DNA of 64,000 nt from Pseudomonas sp. JAI120 (GTDB taxonomy: Bacteria > Pseudomonadota > Gammaproteobacteria > Pseudomonadales > Pseudomonadaceae). Where the stretch lies: positions 124,001 to 188,000 of the forward strand of contig NZ_JACHCZ010000003.1 of assembly GCF_014207255.1 (NCBI RefSeq), in the 5' to 3' direction. Positions 1-7,188 of this stretch are shown here, piece after piece. Positions within the stretch are counted from its first letter, which is position 1, and each line of letters begins with the position of its first letter. The notes under the pieces are model-generated. The model had not been told where the DNA came from and did no database searches. It was given only the letters and a program-made list of their open reading frames with translations. A program made the position numbers and the translations under genes.

Positions 1-614
1 CACCACGACAACAGCGCGCCGAGCAACAGGCCGAGGATGACCAGGCCCGCGCCGTACCACAGCAGGCGGCGTTCAGTGCGGTCGACATACGGCTGCAGCG
101 AGCTGTTCGGTTTAGCCACGGTGACCACGCCGATGATCTGCCCGTTATCGCGGATCGGCGCGCCCACGTGCATCACCGATGAGGTGGGATCATCCGCTGC
201 ACTGCGAGTGGAACGCGCGCCGTACTCGCCGCGCAGGGTCAGGTACACGTCGTTCCACTTCGAATAGTCCTGGCCCACCGCTTCGCCCATGGAGTCGAGC
301 AACACGGTGCCGTTGGCGTCGGTGACGTAGATACGATGGTTGACCTGGTTTTTCGGCAGGCCCCAGATGGTCGCGCCCGGCTGGCGATTGCCGTAGGCCT
401 TGAGCAGCTCCGGCCAGTGACTCTGCCCGAGGGTGCCGTTCTTCACGTCTTCGCGCAGGATCTCGGCCAGCAGGTTGGCGGTATCCACCAGGGTTTCTTC
501 GGTGGATTGGCGCACGCCAGGGCGGATTTCCTTCATCACCGTGCTAAGCACGAAGTAACCGGTGAGGCCGATAAACAGCGCATACACCAGGAAAATCCGC
601 AGCCCCAGGCGCAT
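1..614 (-). CDS. creC: CreC sensor histidine kinase, N-terminal part (cut by window edge)
   Basis: This is the inner-membrane sensor kinase of the CreBC two-component system, which signals to CreB. About 204 N-terminal residues are visible, starting MRLGLRIFLVYALF. A first membrane segment lies at about residues 5-25, followed by a periplasmic sensor domain of about 160 residues (with WGLPKNQVNHRIYVTDANG), and a second membrane segment starts near residue 187. The HAMP and kinase domains lie outside the window. The start overlaps the creB stop (ATGA), so the two genes are translationally coupled. The CreC assignment rests on the sensor sequence and the creB neighbour. Confidence 0.9.
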   Translation of the reverse strand, partial: MRLGLRIFLVYALFIGLTGYFVLSTVMKEIRPGVRQSTEETLVDTANLLAEILREDVKNGTLGQSHWPELLKAYGNRQPGATIWGLPKNQVNHRIYVTDANGTVLLDSMGEAVGQDYSKWNDVYLTLRGEYGARSTRSAADDPTSSVMHVGAPIRDNGQIIGVVTVAKPNSSLQPYVDRTERRLLWYGAGLVILGLLLGALLSW

Positions 615-1282
615 CAGCTGTTGCTCGGGCTGTAGCTGTAGCCGAGGCCGCGATGGGTCTGGATCGGCTCAGCATCGGCGGCCACGCTGCGTAACTTGCT
701 GCGCAGGCTCTTGATGTGGCTGTCGATATTGCGCTCGTAACCGGCGTCGGCCGCCACGCCCACCGCGTCCAGCAACTGCTCGCGGCTGAACACCCGCTCG
801 GGTTGCTCCAGCAGGCTTTGCAGCAGGCGAAATTCATGCCGGGTCAGGCTCAGGGGTTGGCTGCGATAGCTGATTTGCATGCGCTCCAGGTCAACCTGGA
901 ACAGCGCCGGCGCCACACCGGGGCCGACGCGTTTGAGGATCGCCCGCACTCGCGCCGCCACTTCCCGCGGGCTGAACGGCTTGACCACGTAATCGTCGGC
1001 GCCGATCTCCAGCCCCACCACGCGGTCGATCTCGCCATCCCGCGCGCTGAGGAACATCACCGGCACTTCACTGAAACGGCGCAATTGCTTGCAGGTTTCA
1101 AAACCGCTGATGTCCGGCAGGCCGATGTCGAGGATGATCAGGTCGGCGGGGGTCTGGCGCTGATGGGCCAACGCCTCCTGGCCGAGGCTCAGCCAGGTGG
1201 TGGTAAAGCCCTCGCCCTGCAGGGCGAATATCAGCGTGTCGGCTATTGCCGCTTCGTCTTCGACAATCAGGATGTGGGGCAT
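614..1282 (-). CDS. creB: CreB response regulator (OmpR family)
   Basis: The product is a 222-residue DNA-binding response regulator. An N-terminal receiver domain has the acidic pocket (VEDE) near residue 8, the phosphoacceptor Asp at about 52 in LILDIGLPD, and the conserved Lys in YVVKPFSP. A C-terminal winged helix follows (SLTRHEFRLL, then RNIDSHIKSLRSKL and HRGLGYSY). In Pseudomonas CreBC controls a carbon and beta-lactam response regulon; that is family knowledge and not visible here. It sits 9 bp after the protease-like gene and overlaps creC. Confidence 0.93.
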   Translation of the reverse strand: MPHILIVEDEAAIADTLIFALQGEGFTTTWLSLGQEALAHQRQTPADLIILDIGLPDISGFETCKQLRRFSEVPVMFLSARDGEIDRVVGLEIGADDYVVKPFSPREVAARVRAILKRVGPGVAPALFQVDLERMQISYRSQPLSLTRHEFRLLQSLLEQPERVFSREQLLDAVGVAADAGYERNIDSHIKSLRSKLRSVAADAEPIQTHRGLGYSYSPSNS

Positions 1283-1291
1283 GGGTTCAAA

Positions 1292-1792
1292 TCAGCAGTC
1301 CGGTTTGTCGGCAGTGTAGCGACGGGCCGGGTTTACTGCTGCGCCAAATTCACGCAAGGCCTTGGCGCCGATCAGCAACGGGTAATTGAAGCTGCTGCGG
1401 TCGGTCAGGTTGACCTCGACGGTACGCTTGACGTTGCCCAGGCACATTTCCAGGTCGATCACCGGGCGCTTGGCCACAGTGGCTTCGTCCTTGTCATCGT
1501 CTTCATCGGCGCGGCTCTTGATCTTGCTGATGCGCGACACCTTGTGCTCGTAGACCTTGTTGGTGGCGTCCTTGCCGCCGAGGCGGAAGCGCACCCAGTC
1601 GTCACCGTCACGGGTGAAGGTTTCGATGTCACGGGCCGACAGCGAAGCCGTCAGCGCGCCGGTGTCCATCTTGGCCTTGAAGGTTTCGCCGATCTCCGGC
1701 AACTGGATGTATTCATAGCGACCGTAAAGGGTCGGCTCGGCAGCCATGACAGGCAGGGCAGCCAGGGCGAGGGAGGCAAGAAGCAGTTTCAC
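1292..1792 (-). CDS. RimK-type ATP-dependent zinc protease-like periplasmic protein (retropepsin-like fold)
   Basis: The 166-residue protein starts with a signal peptide (MKLLLASLALAALPVMAA). The mature part has the retropepsin-like segment KMDTGALTASLSA, where DTGA supplies the putative catalytic Asp, and ends with PLLIGAKALREFGAAVNPAR, typical of the family often annotated as ATP-dependent zinc protease (PF05618). No ATP-binding motif is visible, so the family name is probably misleading. The start is a GTG at 1792 with GAGGA about 9 bases upstream. It is the first gene before creBC and may be co-transcribed with them. Confidence 0.8.
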   Translation of the reverse strand: MKLLLASLALAALPVMAAEPTLYGRYEYIQLPEIGETFKAKMDTGALTASLSARDIETFTRDGDDWVRFRLGGKDATNKVYEHKVSRISKIKSRADEDDDKDEATVAKRPVIDLEMCLGNVKRTVEVNLTDRSSFNYPLLIGAKALREFGAAVNPARRYTADKPDC

Positions 1793-1965
1793 GAAGTGAT
1801 TTCCTCGGAAAGAAGTAGGCGGATTCTAGACCGCAAAGACAGCACTTAGTTAGTCACACCCACCATAACCGGCACATTGTGAAACATTCGTACGGCCATT
1901 TGCGATTTGGCCTCTAGACTCAGCTTGCTTATGATGGCCCGCCCACAAGATTCCAAGAGTTACTT

Positions 1966-2853
1966 ATGCGCCGCCTGCTCACCGGCTGTTTTGTCTCACT
2001 GCTGCTGTTGCTCAACACCCTGGTCCTGATCGGACCGCTGATGGTATTTGCCCTGCTCAAACTGGTGGCGCCCGGACGCTATCGGGACTACGCCTCATGG
2101 GCGGTGATGTGGATCGCCGAGACCTGGGCCGAGATCGACAAGCTGATTTTTTCCTTGTGCATCCCCACCCAATGGGACATTCGCGGCGGTGATGAGCTGC
2201 GCGGCGATACCAGCTACCTGGTGATCAGCAACCACCAATCCTGGGTGGATATCCCGGCGCTGATCCAGGCCCTCAACCGCCGCACACCGTTCTTCAAATT
2301 CTTCCTGAAAAAAGAGCTGATCTGGGTGCCCTTCCTGGGGCTGGCCTGGTGGGCGTTGGATTACCCGTTCATGAAGCGCTACACCAAGGCGTTCCTGGCC
2401 AGGCACCCGGAGCTGGCGGGGCAGGATTTGAAGATCACCAAGGAGGCCTGCGAGCTGTTCAAGCGCCAGCCAGTGACCGTGGTCAATTACCTCGAAGGCA
2501 CGCGGTTCGGCGAGGCCAAGCGCAAGCAGCAGGCTTCGCCATTCACTCACCTGCTCAAGCCCAAGGCGGGCGGCGTGGCGTTTGTGCTGGCGGCGCTGGG
2601 GGAACAGCTGGACGCCGTGCTCGACGTGACCGTGGTCTATCCGCAGCAAAAGATTCCGGGATTCTGGGATTTGATCAGCGGCGCAGTGCCCAAGGTGATC
2701 ATCGACATCCAGACCCGTGAGCTGGACCCGGCGTTGTGGCAAGGTGATTACGAAAACGATCCGGCGTTTCGCCAGACCGTCCAGAGCTGGGTCAACCAGC
2801 TCTGGACGCAGAAAGACGCACGCATCGAACAACTGCGCGCGGAGCGTATTTAG
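1966..2853 (+). CDS. Acyltransferase of the PlsC / YihG family
   Basis: The protein has 295 residues, with an N-terminal membrane segment (residues 5-35) followed by a glycerolipid acyltransferase domain. The catalytic HX4D box is NHQSWVD near residue 88, and NYLEGTRF near residue 178 matches the acceptor-binding EGTR motif. Length and layout resemble E. coli YihG, an inner-membrane acyltransferase that acylates lysophospholipids. It is monocistronic, divergent from the protease-creBC genes and convergent with the DUF2780 gene, their stops overlapping by a few bases. The exact acyl acceptor cannot be read from the sequence. Confidence 0.85.
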   Translation: MRRLLTGCFVSLLLLLNTLVLIGPLMVFALLKLVAPGRYRDYASWAVMWIAETWAEIDKLIFSLCIPTQWDIRGGDELRGDTSYLVISNHQSWVDIPALIQALNRRTPFFKFFLKKELIWVPFLGLAWWALDYPFMKRYTKAFLARHPELAGQDLKITKEACELFKRQPVTVVNYLEGTRFGEAKRKQQASPFTHLLKPKAGGVAFVLAALGEQLDAVLDVTVVYPQQKIPGFWDLISGAVPKVIIDIQTRELDPALWQGDYENDPAFRQTVQSWVNQLWTQKDARIEQLRAERI

Positions 2854-3422
2854 CTCCCGGTGCCCCAGGCCTGGGCCAGTTTACCCAGCAGCGAGCTATT
2901 GGCGCCCTGCCCGCCCAGGTATTGCAGGATCACCGGGGCAAACTGGCCGACCATGCCACTGTCCATACCCAAGGCGCTGAACGCGGTGTTCAGGTCGTTG
3001 GTGTTCTTCACGTTACCCAGCAAGCCGTCCAGGCCGCTGGTCTTGCTACCGCCGGTCTGGCCGAGCATCCCGCTCAAGGCCCCGAGGCTGCCCAATGCAT
3101 TGTTGCCCGACAGTTGGTCGAGGCCCGGCACGCTGTTACCCAGTTGCGAATAGTCGTTGCCGCTCAATTTGTTCTTGGCCAGGCCCAGCATCGCGCCGGT
3201 ACCGCCTACGGCTTGTTCGGGGGTGATGTTCAGTTGCGAGGTCAGGGCGCTGAGCAGGCCGGCCGTCTCGGACGACGGTGCTGCAGCTGCTGCCTTGTTA
3301 TTGCCCCCTTGCATGCCGGAGATGGCATTGGCCGCGTCGCCAAGGCTGAATCCCGCGGCAAACACCGGGGTGGCGGCCAGGCTCATCAGGCAGGAAAGGG
3401 CGAAACCGCGTGAAATCTTCAT
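2850..3422 (-). CDS. DUF2780 family secreted protein
   Basis: The 190-residue protein carries a signal peptide (MKISRGFALSCLMSLAATPVFAA). The rest is rich in Gly, Ser, Leu and Asn with repeated short helices (GALSGMLGQTGG, LDGLLGNVKNTNDL) and matches the DUF2780 type (VcgC/VcgE-like) of unknown function. I chose the ATG at 3422 over the longer frame because AGAGG lies 8 bases upstream and the signal peptide begins there. It is likely exported to the periplasm. No role is known. Confidence 0.8.
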   Translation of the reverse strand: MKISRGFALSCLMSLAATPVFAAGFSLGDAANAISGMQGGNNKAAAAAPSSETAGLLSALTSQLNITPEQAVGGTGAMLGLAKNKLSGNDYSQLGNSVPGLDQLSGNNALGSLGALSGMLGQTGGSKTSGLDGLLGNVKNTNDLNTAFSALGMDSGMVGQFAPVILQYLGGQGANSSLLGKLAQAWGTGS

Positions 3423-3558
3423 TGAAACAACCTCTGGATGTAGGGGTAAACGCAGGCGTTTGACTGGGCATCCGGCACATTGTTCCGAGCGGCCCAGGAA
3501 CCCAATGGCCAGATCAGAGTCCATGAAACAACGTCAAAACTTTCCAGGAAACAGCCCT

Positions 3559-4017
3559 ATGAGCGCGACCCGCCCCCAAGTGATTGAATCCAAGCCCCCT
3601 TTTTGGAGCCGCCCCCGGATGTTTATCGGTGTGTGCATTGCCATAGTCGCCGGTCTCGGCGGCGCGTTCTACACCCAGGACAACGTCAAGTCCGCCGCCA
3701 CGCTGGTGACCACCACCCAACAGCCGGCCGCGCAAATCATGGCGCACAAGGATTACCTGAAAGTGCAACCCATCGCCATCACCGCACCCGCGTCGGATCA
3801 GAGCCTGGAACTGTGGGCGATTCCCGACGACGGCAAGCCCGTGTCACTTGGACTGATACCAGAGGATGGCGAGGGCATCATCGGCTTGAACCCGAGGCAG
3901 CAGGCCTCGATCAGCAAGCCGGTGGAATTGATGGTGAGTGCGGAGAGCAAAGGCGGCTCGGTGAGCAAGCAACCGACGGGCCCGACCGTCTATCAGGGGG
4001 CTTTGGCCAACCGCTGA
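3559..4017 (+). CDS. Truncated anti-sigma-K factor (RskA)-like membrane protein
   Basis: The 152-residue protein has a short N-terminal tail, one membrane helix (about 23-41, MFIGVCIAIVAGLGGAFY), and a periplasmic domain of the RskA type (SLELWAIPDDGKPVSLGLIP). Full RskA proteins have an N-terminal cytoplasmic sigma-binding domain of about 90 residues; it is absent here and no ECF sigma gene adjoins. The start at 3559 has AGGAA 8 bases upstream; in-frame ATGs at 3505 and 3523 would add only 12-18 residues. It may be a remnant or a periplasm-only derivative. Confidence 0.65.
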   Translation: MSATRPQVIESKPPFWSRPRMFIGVCIAIVAGLGGAFYTQDNVKSAATLVTTTQQPAAQIMAHKDYLKVQPIAITAPASDQSLELWAIPDDGKPVSLGLIPEDGEGIIGLNPRQQASISKPVELMVSAESKGGSVSKQPTGPTVYQGALANR

Positions 4018-4039
4018 TGTTCCAAACACCACAACCCAC

Positions 4040-4130
4040 TGTGGGAGGGGGCTTGCTCCCGATGGCGTTGAGTCAGCCAGTAAATAGGTAACTGACTGAA
4101 CGCTATCGGGAGCAAGCCCCCTCCCACATT
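4040..4130. repeat. REPIN (inverted pair of REP sequences)
   Basis: Two inverted REP units (GTGGGAGGGGGCTTGCTCCC and its complement) flank a spacer of about 40 bp. It lies between the 3' ends of the convergent rskA-like gene and fdhA and could also act as a transcript terminator or stabiliser. Confidence 0.9.
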
Positions 4131-4152
4131 TGGGTTTTCGTATGCCTGGGAT

Positions 4153-5352
4153 TTACGCCGCACTGAACAACTTATGCGGATCAATCACAAACTTCTTCGG
4201 CACGCCCGCATCGAACTCGCCGTACCCACGTGGCGCGTCATCCAGGCTGATCACCTGCACGCCGACGATCTCGGCGATGTTGATGCGGTCCCACATGATC
4301 GCCTGCATCAGTTGGCGGTTGTACTTCATCACTGGCGTTTGCCCGGTGTGGAAGCTGTGGGATTTGGCCCAGCCCAGGCCGAAACGAATGCTCAGGCTGC
4401 CCATTTTCGCGGCGGCATCCACAGCACCTGGATCTTCGGTGACGTACAGGCCGGGGATACCGATCTTGCCCGCCACGCGCACCACGCCCATCAGTGAGTT
4501 GAGCACCGTGGCCGGGGCTTCGGCCTTGACGCCGTCGTGCCCGTGGCCGCGGGCTTCAAAGCCTACGCAGTCGACGGCACAGTCCACTTCCGGCTCGCCG
4601 AGCAGCGCGGCGATTTGCTCGTGCAGGGGGGTGTCGGTGGACAGGTCGGCAATTTCGAAACCCTGGGCCTTGGCGTGGGCCAGGCGGATCGGATTGACGT
4701 CGCCGATGATCACCACCGCCGCACCCAGCAGACGTGCAGACGCAGCAGCCGCCAGGCCGACCGGGCCGGCACCGGCGATGTAGACGGTGCTGCCAGGGCC
4801 TACGCCAGCGGTAACGGCACCGTGGTAGCCGGTCGGGAGAATGTCGGAGAGGCAGGTCAGGTCACGGATTTTCTCCATGGCCTTGTCACGGTCCGGCAGT
4901 TTCAGCAGGTTGAAGTCGGCGTACGGCACCAGCACGTACTCGGCCTGGCCGCCGGTCCAGTCGCCCATGTCGACATAGCCGTAGGCACCACCGGCACGGG
5001 CCGGGTTGACGGTGAGGCACACGCCGGTGTGTTGCTCTTTGCAAGAGCGGCAGCGCCCGCAGGCGACGTTGAAGGGGACGGAAACCAGGTCGCCGATCTT
5101 CAGGTTTTCGACGTCGCTGCCCTTCTCGATCACTTCACCGGTGATCTCGTGACCGAGCACCAGACCGGTCTGGGCAGTAGTGCGGCCGCGCACCATGTGT
5201 TGGTCGGAGCCGCAGATGTTGGTGGAGACCACGCGCAGGATGACGCCGTGCTCAATCTTCCTGCCACGGGGGTCCTGCATTTTGGGATAGTCGATTTTCT
5301 GTACTTCGACCTTGCCGTTGCCGAGATACACGACACCACGATTACCAGACAT
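4153..5352 (-). CDS. fdhA: Glutathione-independent formaldehyde dehydrogenase FdhA
   Basis: A 399-residue zinc-dependent medium-chain dehydrogenase that oxidises formaldehyde to formate with NAD+ in the cytoplasm. Visible catalytic zinc ligands are Cys47 (NICGSD) and His68 (GHE). The structural zinc cysteines are 98, 101, 104 and 112 (CGRCRSCKEQHTGVC), and the NAD fold is GAGPVG near 193. Length equals the Pseudomonas enzyme. It ends the one-carbon operon, removing formaldehyde released when methyl groups of betaine, dimethylglycine and sarcosine are oxidised. The gap to purU contains a REPIN, so the 3' part of the operon may be differentially expressed. Confidence 0.96.
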   Translation of the reverse strand: MSGNRGVVYLGNGKVEVQKIDYPKMQDPRGRKIEHGVILRVVSTNICGSDQHMVRGRTTAQTGLVLGHEITGEVIEKGSDVENLKIGDLVSVPFNVACGRCRSCKEQHTGVCLTVNPARAGGAYGYVDMGDWTGGQAEYVLVPYADFNLLKLPDRDKAMEKIRDLTCLSDILPTGYHGAVTAGVGPGSTVYIAGAGPVGLAAAASARLLGAAVVIIGDVNPIRLAHAKAQGFEIADLSTDTPLHEQIAALLGEPEVDCAVDCVGFEARGHGHDGVKAEAPATVLNSLMGVVRVAGKIGIPGLYVTEDPGAVDAAAKMGSLSIRFGLGWAKSHSFHTGQTPVMKYNRQLMQAIMWDRINIAEIVGVQVISLDDAPRGYGEFDAGVPKKFVIDPHKLFSAA

Positions 5353-5458
5353 GCTTTCACCTCGCTGTTGTTTTTATGGAACTGCGTTGCCCTTTTGGGT
5401 GGGCAGCGCGTTTAAGTGCTCGGGTACAGATGCTGTTTCTTGTGTTGTTTGTGAGGGC

Positions 5459-5552
5459 CTCATCGGGGGCAAGTCGAATCGTCGCACCGCCCCTCCCACA
5501 CTTGATTGGGTTCACACAGTCAAAATGTGGGAGGGGGCTTGCTCCCGATGGC
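5459..5552. repeat. REPIN with variant core (one arm carries GTGCGACGATTCGAC-type insert)
   Basis: The left arm (5461-5502) reads CATCGGGGGCAAG, then TCGAATCGTCGCACCG, then CCCCTCCCAC: the usual short REP loop is replaced by a 20-base core. The right arm (5525-5552) is a standard REP. The same core, inverted, occurs at 63741 and, in the same sense, at 17924. Confidence 0.8.
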
Positions 5553-5557
5553 GGCAG

Positions 5558-6415
5558 TCAGAGCACCACAGTCCTATTGGCATTCAAGAACACCCGTCGC
5601 TCAATGTGATACCCCACCGCCCGAGCCAGTGTCAGCCCTTCGATGTCCCGCCCCTTGGCAATCAGATCCTCGGGGTAGTGACTGTGATCCACCACTTCCA
5701 CACCCTGGGCGATGATCGGGCCTTCGTCCAGGTCGTTGTTGATGTAATGCGCCGTGGCGCCGACCAATTTCACGCCCTTGTTGTAGGCCTGGTGATACGG
5801 CTTGGCGCCCTTGAACCCCGGCAGCAACGAGTGGTGGATATTGATGGCCTTGCCGTCCAGCTTGCGGCACAGCTCCGGCGACAGCACTTGCATGTAGCGC
5901 GCAAGGATCACCAGTTCGGCGCCGGTCTCTTCAATCACTTGCCACACCTGACGCTCCTGGGACGGTTTGTCGTTAGGGTCGAGGGGGAAATGGTAGTAGG
6001 GAATTTGATGCCAGTCGGCCAAAGGTTTGAGATCGGGATGGTTGGACACCACCGCGACCACGTCCATCGACAGCTGACCGATACGCTGACGGTACAGCAG
6101 GTCGTTGAGGCAGTGATCGGCCTTGGAGACCATGATCACCACTTTTGGCCGGTAGTTCGGCGCCGTCAGCTCGAAGATCATGCCAAAGGCTTCACCCCGC
6201 GTGGCCAGGCCATCGCGGAAAGCCTGCTCGTCGAAGCCATCCGGCTGGCGAAATTCCACGCGAATAAAAAACCGACCCGAGAGGCGGTCATCGAACGAAT
6301 GGTGCTCGGTGACGTAGCAGCCCTGCTCGAACAGGTAGCGGGTAACCGCGTCCACCGTGCCGAGCACGCTGGGGCAGTCGGCGGTCAAAATCCATGTATC
6401 GGGTGCGCGGCTCAT
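5558..6415 (-). CDS. purU: Formyltetrahydrofolate deformylase PurU
   Basis: The 285-residue enzyme hydrolyses 10-formyl-THF to THF and formate. An N-terminal ACT domain (ILTADCPSVLGTVDAVTRYL) is followed by a formyltransferase-type hydrolase domain with the INIHHSLLPGFKGAKPYHQA signature near 224-245 and the catalytic Asp in DEGPIIAQG. The ATG at 6415 has GAGGA 8 bases upstream. The gene lies 10 bp after soxG. In this operon it recycles THF used by the heterotetrameric sarcosine oxidase and GlyA. P. aeruginosa has the same order soxG-purU-fdhA. Confidence 0.95.
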   Translation of the reverse strand: MSRAPDTWILTADCPSVLGTVDAVTRYLFEQGCYVTEHHSFDDRLSGRFFIRVEFRQPDGFDEQAFRDGLATRGEAFGMIFELTAPNYRPKVVIMVSKADHCLNDLLYRQRIGQLSMDVVAVVSNHPDLKPLADWHQIPYYHFPLDPNDKPSQERQVWQVIEETGAELVILARYMQVLSPELCRKLDGKAINIHHSLLPGFKGAKPYHQAYNKGVKLVGATAHYINNDLDEGPIIAQGVEVVDHSHYPEDLIAKGRDIEGLTLARAVGYHIERRVFLNANRTVVL

Positions 6416-6425
6416 GGGTCATTCC

Positions 6426-7058
6426 TCAGGCTTGAACGCTCAGGCCAAATTCGGCCGAGGCGTCCTGCAACCACAACCACCAGTAATCCGAAAAGCTGCG
6501 ACGAATCAGCAGTTCCCAGGTGTCTTCAGCGGTGTGGCGAATCACCAGCTGCGACTTGGCGAACACCGTGCCCACCGCCTTGCCCACCGGGAAGTTGTTG
6601 GGGTGCACGTCATAGCTGGTGGATTTCATCAGCACATCGCGCACGTTCGGGCCGCTGAGTTCGAGGATCTGCTGGCCGCCGCTGACGTTGACGACCTGGA
6701 TATGCAGGTCACCCAGGGCGGCGCGCAGGTTTTGTTCGGCGGCGAATTCCTCACCGCTTGGCACGATCAGCAACCACTCATCCGGGCCGAGCCATTGCAG
6801 GCTGGTTTCGCCTTTGACGATGACCTGCAGGGCGCCGGGCAGTTCGATGCCCAGGGCCTTGTGCACGCCGGCGGCGAAGGCGGCGTCATGGCCGTCGCCA
6901 CGGATCGTGAGATGACCAAGCAATTTCTTTTCGCGCACGGTCACACCGGCGTTCTTGCGGCCCTTGCCGACCAGGCTGGCGAGGTCGGCATGGTGCAGCG
7001 ACGACTCGGCCTTGGCGCCGGAGGTGGGGCGTTGTTGGTAAACATTGGCTGCTGTCAT
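6426..7058 (-). CDS. soxG: Sarcosine oxidase gamma subunit SoxG
   Basis: The 210-residue subunit belongs to heterotetrameric sarcosine oxidase (alpha-beta-gamma-delta), which converts sarcosine, THF and O2 to glycine, 5,10-methylene-THF and H2O2. The sequence has a GcvT-like folate-binding fold (SLQWLGPDEWLLIVP, VVNVSGGQQILELSGPNVRDVL) consistent with the gamma subunit. AGGTG lies 6-10 bases before the ATG at 7058. A REPIN separates it from soxA. Confidence 0.93.
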   Translation of the reverse strand: MTAANVYQQRPTSGAKAESSLHHADLASLVGKGRKNAGVTVREKKLLGHLTIRGDGHDAAFAAGVHKALGIELPGALQVIVKGETSLQWLGPDEWLLIVPSGEEFAAEQNLRAALGDLHIQVVNVSGGQQILELSGPNVRDVLMKSTSYDVHPNNFPVGKAVGTVFAKSQLVIRHTAEDTWELLIRRSFSDYWWLWLQDASAEFGLSVQA

Positions 7059-7098
7059 GGAGCACCTTTCCTGAATTCTGTTGTGAGGCTGATGGCCT

Positions 7099-7173
7099 CA
7101 TCGGGGGCAAGCCCCCTCCCACATTTGAAAGTATTCACATATCAAAATGTGGGAGGGGGCTTGCTCCCGATGG
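7099..7173. repeat. REPIN, outward-type with short TTTGAA...TCAAAA spacer
   Basis: ATCGGGGGCAAGCCCCCTCC, a spacer of about 25 bp, then the inverted REP ending CTCCCGATGG. It lies inside the sox operon between soxA and soxG, where an RNA hairpin could tune the relative amounts of the subunit messages. Confidence 0.88.
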
Positions 7174-7188
7174 CCGCGCCGCGGTCTA

